A program made the translations under genes and the position numbers. The notes beneath the pieces are model-generated. The model was given only the letters and a program-made list of their open reading frames with translations. It made no database searches and had not been told where the DNA came from. A stretch of DNA of 64,000 nt from Lachnospiraceae bacterium A2 (GTDB lineage Bacteria > Bacillota > Clostridia > Lachnospirales > Lachnospiraceae): assembly GCA_000403315.2 (NCBI GenBank), contig KE159636.1:3040233-3104232 (forward strand). Direction: 5' to 3'. Below are positions 56,520 through 64,000 of this stretch, in pieces (positions within the stretch are counted from its first letter, which is position 1; the number at the start of each line of letters is the position of its first letter).

Positions 56520-57158
56520 ATGACCCCAACACAAAATTACTACGGAAACCTTGCAAAAACAACCATAAAAAACTTGGAAAAACGCCATTTCGACTGCTAC
56601 TACTGCCAAACATCAAAAGAAGCCACAGAACTGGCTTCAAAAATGGTGCCTGCCGGCAGCACGGTATCTTTTGGCGGTTCCATGACCCTGGCAGAATCCG
56701 GCATGGGCAGCGCCCTGCGGAAACGGGAGGACATTACCTTATTAGACAGGGGCAAAGCAGGCTCCCCGGAAGAAGTAAAAGAAATCTACCACAAATCGTT
56801 ACATGCAGATTATTATTTTATGAGCAGCAACGCAATTACTGCCGACGGGGAGCTTGTGAACATTGACGGCACAGGGAACCGGGCAGCCGCTTTGATTTAT
56901 GGGCCGGAGCATGTAATTATCCTGGCTGGCATGAACAAAGTAGCCCCAACGCTGGAAGAAGCAATTTCCCGTGTGCGCAACGTGGCATCCCCCATCAATG
57001 CCCTGCGGCTGGGCCGGAACACGCCATGCGCCGCTACTGGGCTATGCTCCGACTGCCTGAGCCCAGACTGCATCTGCTCCCACACTGTCATCACAAGGAA
57101 AAGCGCGCCGGAAAAACGCATAAAGGTTATTCTGGTAGGGGAATCACTTGGTTATTAA
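56520..57158 (+). CDS. LUD-domain protein (LutC/YkgG family)
   Basis: A 212-residue protein of the lactate-utilisation LUD fold: ATELASKMVPAGSTVSFGGS, then TLAESGMG and SNAITADGELVNIDGTGNRA. The end carries a Cys cluster, CAATGLCSDCLSPDCIC, suited to metal or Fe-S binding, seen in the DUF162 branch of Clostridia. The partner Fe-S proteins LutA and LutB are not next to it, so it is an orphan of uncertain role. The ATG at 56520 has AAAGGAG 9 bases upstream; the in-frame codons before it have no binding site. Confidence 0.88.
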   Translation: MTPTQNYYGNLAKTTIKNLEKRHFDCYYCQTSKEATELASKMVPAGSTVSFGGSMTLAESGMGSALRKREDITLLDRGKAGSPEEVKEIYHKSLHADYYFMSSNAITADGELVNIDGTGNRAAALIYGPEHVIILAGMNKVAPTLEEAISRVRNVASPINALRLGRNTPCAATGLCSDCLSPDCICSHTVITRKSAPEKRIKVILVGESLGY

Positions 57159-57166
57159 ATTTAGAT

Positions 57167-57205
57167 TTTATTCCCGCGGGGCACTTGCCCTCGCGGGGTA
57201 TTTGG
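57167..57205 (+). repeat. Dispersed structured repeat, family 1, short copy E
   Basis: TTTATTCCCGCGGGGCACTT followed by GCCCTCGCGGGGTATTTGG: the outer parts of family 1 with the centre deleted. It stands 9 bases after the LUD gene and can act as its terminator hairpin. Confidence 0.6.
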
Positions 57206-57278
57206 CTTTTGTCTTAAGTTTTATCCCAGGTTAATCAGCAAACGCCGGAAGGGGCAGGACCCTCTGCCTGCCCCGCAT

Positions 57279-57848
57279 TTATACCTCTAATTTTAAGTTC
57301 ATCTCCTCCTCCGCCTGCTGCTTGAACTCCTCCAACTGGTCTTGGTCCAGCACTGGAAGTTCTTCCAAAGACTGGACGCCAAAACTCCGTAAAAATTCTT
57401 CTGTCGTCCCGAAAAGCAGGGGCCTCCCCGGGGCATCCAGCCTTCCCAATTCACAGACTAAGTTGTATTCCACCAGCTTGTTAATAGCATGGGCACAGCT
57501 TACCCCACGGATTTTCTCAACCTCCAATTTTGTAATCGGCTGCTTATAAGCAATAATGGAAAGGGTTTCCAAAAGCACGTCCGTCAGCACATGGCGTTTG
57601 GGCTGCTTTGCAATTTTTATCAGATATTCATATATTTCCTTTTTGGTGCATAGCTGAACCGAACCTTCAATTTCAATTATCTCAATCCCGCGGTTCCCAG
57701 ACTTGTACCGTTTCATCATTTTCTGCAGTATTTCCCTGACTTCCTCCTCGCTGGCCTCCAGCACCTCCGCCAGCTTGGAAATTCCCACAGATTCCCCCAT
57801 GGCAAATAAAATCCCCTCAATAACCGCTTCTTGTTTCTCCAACTTCAT
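57279..57848 (-). CDS. scpB: Segregation and condensation protein B
   Basis: A 189-residue kleisin partner of the SMC condensin complex, made of two winged-helix domains (ILFAMGESVGISKLAEVLEA near the start and ETLSIIAYKQPITKLEVEKI, with the RGV motif, in the second). GRLDAPGRPLLFGTTEEFLR is the family mark. It follows scpA by 14 bases; both load onto SMC for chromosome segregation. A GGGGCAGG/CCTGCCCC hairpin lies after its stop. Confidence 0.95.
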   Translation of the reverse strand: MKLEKQEAVIEGILFAMGESVGISKLAEVLEASEEEVREILQKMMKRYKSGNRGIEIIEIEGSVQLCTKKEIYEYLIKIAKQPKRHVLTDVLLETLSIIAYKQPITKLEVEKIRGVSCAHAINKLVEYNLVCELGRLDAPGRPLLFGTTEEFLRSFGVQSLEELPVLDQDQLEEFKQQAEEEMNLKLEV

Positions 57849-57862
57849 ACTGACTGAACTCC

Positions 57863-58624
57863 TTATGCCAGCATCTGGCTTTCCCCGCTGTTCGCGTAAA
57901 TCATAATGTCATCAAAAATATGTTCCTGCAAAATATGTATTTTCCCTGTCTTTATTAATTCCAGAATTGATAAAAACGTGACAATCACTTCCATCTTCCC
58001 GCTCTGGGCTTCTAAAATCCCCCGGAAGCTGAACTGCCTGTGGGCCATGGCATACTGCTCTAAATATGCCATGCGCTCCTCCAAAGAGATTTCCTCCCGC
58101 TCAATTTTCCCAAACTTGGAGCGGATAGGGTCAATCTTATTCTCCTGCCTGCGCATAATGGATTTAAAAATATCGTTGAGTTTCCGCAGGGTAAGGCCCG
58201 AAAGCAAGTCCTGCAGGTCCACCGGCTCCTCATATTTCCTGACTTCTTCCGGTATGGTAGGCATTTTAAAGAGTGTTTTTTCCGCATCTATCTGCCTGTC
58301 CTTCAGCTCATAGGACATGCATTTGTACATTTTATATTCCAGCAGCTTCTGCACCAGTTCTGCCCTCGGGTCTTCCTCCTGTTCCTCGGAAACCTCCTTG
58401 GGGAGCAGCATTTTGGACTTGATATCAAGGAGGGTAGCCGCCATCACCAGAAATTCGCTTACCACATTCAGGTCCTGCCGCTGCATCTCGTTGATATACT
58501 CCATATACTGCTTTGTGATTTCCACAATGGGAATATCATAAATATTTACTTTATTCTTTTCCAGCAAATGCAGGAGCAAGTCCAAAGGACCCTCAAACAC
58601 TTGCAGTTTCACCGTCAAATCCAT
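57863..58624 (-). CDS. scpA: Segregation and condensation protein A (kleisin)
   Basis: A 253-residue kleisin. The N-terminal signature LQVFEGPLDLLLHLLEKNKV and NIYDIPIVEITKQYMEYI (contacts the SMC neck) is intact, an acidic middle follows, and the C-terminal winged helix (VTFLSILELIKTGKI) contacts the SMC head. It forms the usual scpA-scpB pair. Confidence 0.96.
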   Translation of the reverse strand: MDLTVKLQVFEGPLDLLLHLLEKNKVNIYDIPIVEITKQYMEYINEMQRQDLNVVSEFLVMAATLLDIKSKMLLPKEVSEEQEEDPRAELVQKLLEYKMYKCMSYELKDRQIDAEKTLFKMPTIPEEVRKYEEPVDLQDLLSGLTLRKLNDIFKSIMRRQENKIDPIRSKFGKIEREEISLEERMAYLEQYAMAHRQFSFRGILEAQSGKMEVIVTFLSILELIKTGKIHILQEHIFDDIMIYANSGESQMLA

Positions 58625-58816
58625 ATGAACCCTTCCTTAAGGACATCATCCAGCATTGTCCTGCTCAGCGCCTGCGGCTTCCAGGCGGCAAAACAGCACT
58701 ATTATTTATTCTACCTGTATCCGCTGCTTTTTTCAAGGGAATTTTTGTTTGAGCTTCCCTATTTTTTATAATAGCCGGTATGATAGGGCCAAAAGGCCTT
58801 GCTGGCTGCAGCCAAG

Positions 58817-59671
58817 CTATTCCGGCAGGAAGGTTACCGCCAGCAGCTCCGCCCGGTTAAAAATCCTTACGTGGAAGGTATGGGTGCCCAGTCCCCGGCT
58901 GATGATTACATTTTTTCCATCTTCCTGGAACAAGCCCGCATCGTATTTCGGGAACCAGGTAAGCTGGGGGGATATCACGCTGCCAATCCCCGGAACCCTG
59001 ATAAGCCCCCCATGGTTATGCCCGCAGAATGCCACGTCTGCCCCCCAGCGGATGTAATGCCCTGCATATGCCGGGTTGTGGGCAAGGAGAATCTGGTACA
59101 GCCCTTCTTTCTGGGCTGGGAGGTGTTCCGTCAGGTAATCCTGTTCCAGCGGGACTATCCTGCCTTTTTCATAATAGTCCAATTCCAGCTCCAAGGCAGA
59201 TAGCTGCACCCGGTTTTCCCCAAGGGAAATCTCCCGGCTTTCCGTCCCCATAACAATTACCCCTGCTTCTTTTACCTTGGACATGTATTGCATAAACAAG
59301 GGATGGTTGGCTTTTTCCGGGTTCCGCAGCCTGCTCTCATGGTTCCCATAGCTGTAATAGACTGGGGCAATCCTTGCAAGCTCCTGCAAAGCCCTCAGCG
59401 CAACCTCGTAAGTGCCGCTGTACTTCGACACCAGCATATCCCCCGGTATAAAAATTGCATTTGGATTTAATTTCCGGACTTCTTCCAGAAGCCTTCGGTT
59501 CCCCCTGCCATAGGAGAAACCATGCATATCTGCAATCACCGCTGCGCAGGCCCGCCCTTTTAATTTTGGGGAGGAAACCCTGTATTCTGTCACCCGGAAT
59601 TTCGTCAGCTCCCACTTCTGCCACAGGATATAGCATAAAACCACTGCAAGTGCAAAAAATAGAATTTTCAT
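58817..59671 (-). CDS. Membrane-anchored metallophosphoesterase (YkuE/YaeI type)
   Basis: A 284-residue calcineurin-like phosphoesterase with one N-terminal anchor (residues 2-17). Metal-binding motifs in order: DMHGFSYG, IPGDM, YGNHES, LLAHNPAY and GHNHGGLIRVPG; the first has Met where DLH is common. Family members act on lipid or cell-wall phosphates or on cyclic nucleotides; the substrate here is unknown. AAAGG stands 8 bases before the ATG. It diverges from the carboxypeptidase gene. Confidence 0.9.
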   Translation of the reverse strand: MKILFFALAVVLCYILWQKWELTKFRVTEYRVSSPKLKGRACAAVIADMHGFSYGRGNRRLLEEVRKLNPNAIFIPGDMLVSKYSGTYEVALRALQELARIAPVYYSYGNHESRLRNPEKANHPLFMQYMSKVKEAGVIVMGTESREISLGENRVQLSALELELDYYEKGRIVPLEQDYLTEHLPAQKEGLYQILLAHNPAYAGHYIRWGADVAFCGHNHGGLIRVPGIGSVISPQLTWFPKYDAGLFQEDGKNVIISRGLGTHTFHVRIFNRAELLAVTFLPE

Positions 59672-59831
59672 TTAACTTTACCTTTCTTGCCTTCCCTATT
59701 ATTATAATACAGTTTCCCCACAAATATGATATTCCCTGTAAAAGCAGGGCTATCCTGAACATATGCCAAAAACCGGGAATATCATACAAGCCTCCCGCTT
59801 AAACTGTTATAAAACATTTGGAGGTACTGAT

Positions 59832-61166
59832 ATGCATTGTATACTGTCTTTGTTCCTGTCTGCCTGTTTGCTGCTGCCCCCTCTGCACCCCATCCCAGAA
59901 GCCCCTGCCATGCAGCTTTCAGAAGAAATTCCCTCTGGGCAGCCCCCGGCTTCTGATGACGCTGCAGGGCAGGCTTCCGAAGATGCCGCAGGGCAGACGC
60001 CTGATCCCAAAGATACCGCAGAACAGGCGCCTGATCCCAAAGATACTGCTGGGCAGCCATCCAGTTCCGGAACCGCTGCCGGGGAACTCACTGTTTCCGC
60101 CCCTTCTGTTGTATTGATGGAGGCCTCCACTGGCCAAGTCATTTATGAAAAGGAAGGGCACACTTCACTCCATCCGGCCAGCATCACGAAAATTATGACA
60201 ATGATCCTGATTTTTGACGCGCTGGAAGAAGGGAAAATATCCTTAGAGGACACTGTTACCGTATCGGAATACGCTGCCAGCATGGGTGGCTCCCAAGTAT
60301 TTCTGGAACCCGGGGAAACCCAGACTGTGGAAACCATGCTGAAATGCATTTCGGTTGCAAGCGCTAATGATGCCTGTGTTGCCATGGCCGAGCACATCTG
60401 GGGCAGCGAGCAGGAATTTGTGGCACAGATGAACCAGCGGGCAAAAGGCCTTGGCATGGAGGACACCACCTTCGTCAACTGCTGCGGCCTTGACGTGGAT
60501 GGGCATATGACAACGGCCTATGACGTTGCCCTGATGTCCCGGGAACTGATTGGCAAATACCCACAGATACATGATTACTGCACCATCTGGATGGAAAACA
60601 TCACCCATGTGACCCGGCGGGGCTCCTCGGAATTCGGCCTTACCAACACCAACAAGCTAATCCGCCAATACCCTTACGCCACCGGGCTGAAAACAGGCTC
60701 CACCTCCCAGGCAAAATACTGCGTTTCCGCCACTGCCGAAAAGGACGGCATGAAGCTGATTGCAGTCATTATGGCTGCGCCGGACCATAAAGTCCGTTTC
60801 CAGGACGCCACCGCCCTGCTGAACTATGGGTTTGGGAAATGCCAGGTGTACAAGGATGAAAACAAAGATAAGCTGCCCAGCCTTGCGATCCAGGGAGGCG
60901 TGGAGGACAGCTCCCCCTTGGCTTATGAATCTGGCTTCACCTATCTGGACGTGGCAGGTTCTGATTTATCCGCTATCACCAAGGAACTGGATCTCCCGGA
61001 ATCTGCAGATGCGCCCGTAAAAAAGGGGGAGCCTGCCGGAAAAGCTGTCTACAAATTAAACGGGAAAGAAATCGGCTCCGTCAGCATCCTTTACGAAAAG
61101 GATGTAAAAGAAGCTCTGTTCAAGGATTATTTCCTGAAAATTCTGGAAGAATTCCTGCTTTGCTAA
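59832..61166 (+). CDS. dacF: D-alanyl-D-alanine carboxypeptidase (DacF/S11 family)
   Basis: A 444-residue penicillin-binding protein that trims D-Ala from peptidoglycan stem peptides. A short signal peptide (MHCILSLFLSACLLLPPL) is followed by a Pro/Ala/Asp/Gln linker with two copies of DPKDTAxQ (about 50-75). Active site: Ser117-x-x-Lys120 (HPASITKIM), Ser177-x-Asn179 (SVASANDAC) and Lys287-Thr-Gly (GLKTGSTSQA). The beta-rich C-terminal stalk lies at about 345-425. The ATG at 59832 has GGAGG 10 bases upstream. Spore formers use DacF in spore cortex formation; this is inference. Confidence 0.93.
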   Translation: MHCILSLFLSACLLLPPLHPIPEAPAMQLSEEIPSGQPPASDDAAGQASEDAAGQTPDPKDTAEQAPDPKDTAGQPSSSGTAAGELTVSAPSVVLMEASTGQVIYEKEGHTSLHPASITKIMTMILIFDALEEGKISLEDTVTVSEYAASMGGSQVFLEPGETQTVETMLKCISVASANDACVAMAEHIWGSEQEFVAQMNQRAKGLGMEDTTFVNCCGLDVDGHMTTAYDVALMSRELIGKYPQIHDYCTIWMENITHVTRRGSSEFGLTNTNKLIRQYPYATGLKTGSTSQAKYCVSATAEKDGMKLIAVIMAAPDHKVRFQDATALLNYGFGKCQVYKDENKDKLPSLAIQGGVEDSSPLAYESGFTYLDVAGSDLSAITKELDLPESADAPVKKGEPAGKAVYKLNGKEIGSVSILYEKDVKEALFKDYFLKILEEFLLC

Positions 61167-61286
61167 ACATAGCCTTGCCCATATCACCATTTGCCTTCCA
61201 ATAACCTGCCGCGATAGCTATAGGAGCCAAATACCCCACTGCTTTACCGGGCAGTGGGGCAGCCAGCATAAAATTGCCCTATTTTT

Positions 61287-61391
61287 TTATTCCCGCGAGC
61301 AATGAGGAAAACAGCCATGCTTGCATGGATATTTGACGAATGCCGCGAGGGGCAAATACCCCGCCCCTTGGGCTTGCTGCGGGGTATTTGA
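61287..61391 (+). repeat. Dispersed structured repeat, family 1, copy A
   Basis: TTTATTCCCGCGAGCAATGA, inner hairpin CCATGC-TT-GCATGG (61315-61328), TGCCGCGAGGGGC, then a hairpin ATACCCCGC/GCGGGGTAT. It ends just at the cardiolipin synthase stop. Compared with copies B and C two base pairs of the inner stem differ in a compensatory way. Confidence 0.75.
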
Positions 61392-61394
61392 TTT

Positions 61395-62933
61395 TTACAG
61401 CAGCGGGGCAAACAGGCGCATCATCCCCTGCAGGGTACGGATAGCCGCAGGGCGTTTCCAGCAGAATTCCATATTGATTTCCTCTGATTCCCCCATGGTC
61501 CTTAACACATCCTCTTTTACCTGCATGACTGCTTTGGAACGGTACATCCAGACCCCGCACTCAAAATGCAGGTACAGGCTGCGGTAATCAAGGTTCACGC
61601 TGCCCACCACGGCCACTTCGTCGTCGCAGACAAAGCATTTTGCATGGAGGAACCCCGGGTTGTACTGGTAAATCCGCACCCCGCACTCCAGCAGCGGCTC
61701 ATAATACGACTGGCTAATCCAGTAAACCACCTGCTTATCTGGAATACCCGGCATGATAATCCGCACGTCCACGCCGCTTTTCGCCGTGTTCTGCAAGGCT
61801 TTCAGCAGTTCATCGTCCGGGATCAGGTAGGGGGTGAAAATATATACATATTTTTTGGCCCGGTTGATGATGTTCATATAAATGTTTTCCCCTACCGTTT
61901 CATTGTCTAAGGGGCTGTCCGTATAAGGCTGCACATACCCGTCGCTTTCATACTGCCGGGTCTGGTAACGGGAAGGCCGGAACTGGTCCAAATCTTTTTC
62001 CTCAGTCTTTGTGATATAATCCCACATTTCCAGGAACATCACGGTAAAGCTCCAGACGCCCTCCCCCTCCAAGCGCACCCCGGTATCCTTCCAGTACCCA
62101 AACCGTTTTACCTTGTTCACGTATTCATCTGCCAGATTTATCCCCCCGGTAAACCCTACTTTTCCGTCCGCCACCAGGATTTTCCTGTGGTCCCGGTTGT
62201 TCATCACCACAGACATCACAGGGTACAGGGGGTTAAACCGGACGCACTGGATGCCCCAGCTTTGCATCTGCAGGAAATATTTTTCCGGCAATGTCGTCAC
62301 GCACCCAAAATCATCGTAAATAAAACGCACATCCACGCCCTGCTCCGCCTTGCGCCTTAGGATTTCCAGAATTTTCCCAAACATATACCCTTCTTCCACG
62401 ATAAAATATTCCATGAAAATGAAATGCTTCGCCTCCTCCAGGGCTTTCAGCATATCCAGGAACATTTCCTCCCCGCAGGGATAATATTTCGTTTCGGTAT
62501 TTTTATAGACCGGATAGCCGGCCCACTCGCTGACATATTTAGACTGGCGGTATACGGATAAATCCTGTTCCATCAATTCCTCCTGCAGCCCCTGGTTTTC
62601 CGGCAGGCTCTGCTCAATCTGGAAATTGATGGCTTCCATCCGTTTCCTTGTAGGCCGTGTCAGCTCTGACCGGCCAAAAATAAAATACACCAAAAGCCCC
62701 ACAATCGGCACTGCCAGAATCACTACCGTCCATGCAATTTTATAGGACAGGTTGCTCCGTTTATTGACAATCACAACCACCACAAACACTGCCAAAATGT
62801 CAATCACTGTATTAAAAAAGGTATAACGCATCTGGAAACCATACAGAAACGACAACAGCCAGCAAAGCTGCACCAGAATCGCAAGGGCTACGATTGTCGC
62901 CCTCCCTAATAAAAATTTTTTAACCTTCTTCAT
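61395..62933 (-). CDS. cls: Cardiolipin synthase
   Basis: A 512-residue phospholipase-D-type enzyme that joins two phosphatidylglycerols into cardiolipin. Two N-terminal membrane helices (about 12-35 and 40-60) are followed by HKD motif 1 (NNRDHRKILVADGKVGFTGG) and motif 2 (FLHAKCFVCDDEVAVVGSVN). The ATG at 62933, after GAGAGGTGG, matches the usual start MKKVKKFLL; 38 earlier codons overlap the protease gene and are not used. The S8 protease gene ends 97 bases upstream. Confidence 0.94.
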   Translation of the reverse strand: MKKVKKFLLGRATIVALAILVQLCWLLSFLYGFQMRYTFFNTVIDILAVFVVVVIVNKRSNLSYKIAWTVVILAVPIVGLLVYFIFGRSELTRPTRKRMEAINFQIEQSLPENQGLQEELMEQDLSVYRQSKYVSEWAGYPVYKNTETKYYPCGEEMFLDMLKALEEAKHFIFMEYFIVEEGYMFGKILEILRRKAEQGVDVRFIYDDFGCVTTLPEKYFLQMQSWGIQCVRFNPLYPVMSVVMNNRDHRKILVADGKVGFTGGINLADEYVNKVKRFGYWKDTGVRLEGEGVWSFTVMFLEMWDYITKTEEKDLDQFRPSRYQTRQYESDGYVQPYTDSPLDNETVGENIYMNIINRAKKYVYIFTPYLIPDDELLKALQNTAKSGVDVRIIMPGIPDKQVVYWISQSYYEPLLECGVRIYQYNPGFLHAKCFVCDDEVAVVGSVNLDYRSLYLHFECGVWMYRSKAVMQVKEDVLRTMGESEEINMEFCWKRPAAIRTLQGMMRLFAPLL

Positions 62934-63030
62934 CGAACCACCTCTCGCGCAATCCCATTTGCCCCAAGGAACCTGCATAACGGCATCCAAATAGGCACAT
63001 ACTCCAAATTCCTGCGCTGGTGACATTTTA

Positions 63031-63918
63031 TCACAATAATTTTCCAATGTCTACCATTCCCCAGCCTTGTTTTGACAAAGGCAGCCCCAGGTCCACCTTC
63101 CTCTGGTACAGGCGCAGCTTGACGTCTGCCGGGGAAAATTGGGGATACTTGCTGAGCAAAAGAGCCACGGCGCCGCTCACCATGGGGGCTGCCATGGAAG
63201 TACCGCTTTTCTGGGTATACATAACAGGGTATGGGGCGCAGCTTGTGACATTGGTGCCCGGCAGCACCAGTTCCGGCTTTACAATGCAGTGGTCCGTTGG
63301 CCCCTGGCCGGAATAATATGGCTTTAGGGGCGCCCTCCCTATCTGCTCCCTTGTGTCGTCAAAGCAGCCTACGGTAATGATTTTCCGGCAGATGCCCGGC
63401 ACGGTAATGCTGTTTTCCCCAGGCCCATTGTTCCCTGCCGCCGCCACCACGGCCATATCATTGTCCCATGCATATTCCACCGCCTGAAGGAGCCGTGCCC
63501 GCTCCCTGCTCTTTGCATGGAGGACCATGCCAATGGAAATGTTCACAATCCTGACTTGGTAAGCCTTCCGGTACTGCACCAGCCAGTCAATGGCCTGCAC
63601 CACATGCTCCGTATTCCCGTTCCCTTTATGGTCCAGTATTTTCATAATAATAAAATGGCAGCGGGGCGCAAGGCCCATATATATTCCCCCGGACACCCCG
63701 CCGTCCCCGCCGATAATCCCGGCGATATGGGTTCCGTGCCCATTGTCGTCATAAGGGGATATCCTGCCCCGGACGTAATCCTGGAAGCAGGCAATCCTAT
63801 GTCCAAAATCCGGGTGGGGGTAGATGCCGGTATCCAGCACCGCAATGCCAATTTCTTCCCCATAGTAGCCTTTTTCATGGGCATACCCGGCATTGATGAT
63901 TTTTCTTACTCTGTCCAT
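63031..63918 (-). CDS. Subtilisin-like serine protease without signal peptide
   Basis: A 295-residue S8 peptidase. Catalytic triad: Asp29 (AVLDTGIYPHPD), His61 (DNGHGTHIAG) and Ser241 (KSGTSMAAPMVSG); the oxyanion Asn163 is in AAGNNGP. There is neither a signal peptide nor a long propeptide, so it is likely an intracellular protease similar in plan to ISP. AAAGAGAA precedes the ATG. It lies upstream of cls on the same strand. The remaining 63919-64000 ends with a hairpin. Confidence 0.92.
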   Translation of the reverse strand: MDRVRKIINAGYAHEKGYYGEEIGIAVLDTGIYPHPDFGHRIACFQDYVRGRISPYDDNGHGTHIAGIIGGDGGVSGGIYMGLAPRCHFIIMKILDHKGNGNTEHVVQAIDWLVQYRKAYQVRIVNISIGMVLHAKSRERARLLQAVEYAWDNDMAVVAAAGNNGPGENSITVPGICRKIITVGCFDDTREQIGRAPLKPYYSGQGPTDHCIVKPELVLPGTNVTSCAPYPVMYTQKSGTSMAAPMVSGAVALLLSKYPQFSPADVKLRLYQRKVDLGLPLSKQGWGMVDIGKLL

Positions 63919-63978
63919 ATGATTCTCTTTTTGTATTAATATATGCGCCCCCTGTTCTTTTGACTTTCGTATAAAAAA

Positions 63979-63999
63979 GAATGCGCACAGCGCATTCTC
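63979..63999. terminator. Hairpin near right edge
   Basis: AGAATGCGCacaGCGCATTCT follows a run of six A. On the minus strand this reads as a hairpin followed by TTTTTT, a terminator for a gene beyond the right edge. Confidence 0.55.
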
Positions 64000-64000
64000 C

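Overview
The window looks like a chromosomal piece of a low-oxygen Firmicute of the class Clostridia, most likely a Lachnospiraceae-type gut bacterium. This is inferred from gene content: a V-type ATPase operon, BspA-type leucine-rich-repeat surface proteins, a Phe T-box in front of pheST, a spore-former-style D-Ala-D-Ala carboxypeptidase, and strong GGAGG ribosome binding sites. G+C is about 50 percent in most genes, with one clearly AT-richer island. No rRNA, tRNA, CRISPR array or prophage was found.

Layout. 1-6372 (minus): a V-type ATPase operon (H/G, C, I, K, F, E, A; A runs off the left edge), headed by a receiver-domain protein whose phospho-acceptor Asp is replaced by Glu. 6527-9947: a tiny Cys/Gly-rich membrane protein, a chemoreceptor and three small unknown proteins. 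10270-17798: leuS, a Cu/Zn superoxide dismutase, a second chemoreceptor and an EF-G-like GTPase. 18026-20500: tyrA-aroA (aromatic amino acid synthesis). 20609-22504: an IbrB/IbrA-like pair (ParB-fold protein plus PAPS-reductase-fold protein). 22654-29352: two large paralogous LRR surface proteins and a secreted protein built of eight 17-residue Cys/His repeats. 29707-33663: an XRE regulator with an ABC exporter. 34274-39424: pheS-pheT-queA under a T-box, next to a DUF3990 gene remnant. 39606-43190: an AT-rich operon of three unknown genes split by an IS4-like element with a 5-bp target duplication. 43411-46919: ilvD-nfo-M15 peptidase. 47158-50662: hybrid histidine kinase, lepB and a GntR regulator. 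50679-55488: two CobW-type GTPases (one His-rich, one fused to a DUF1980-like domain), a DUF2156 protein and an ABC exporter. 56520-63918: a LUD protein, scpAB, a metallophosphoesterase, a D,D-carboxypeptidase, cardiolipin synthase and a subtilisin-like protease.

Intergenic spaces carry several families of dispersed palindromic repeats. One (five copies) shows compensatory base changes in an inner hairpin, so it probably folds as RNA or a DNA cruciform. Two MITE-like inverted-repeat elements lie side by side at 55817-56061.

The best candidates for undescribed biology are the Cys/His-repeat secreted protein, the IS-interrupted three-gene island, the pseudo-receiver protein leading the V-ATPase operon, the CobW/DUF1980 fusion and the covarying repeat family. 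All functional statements come from reading motifs; no database search was run.
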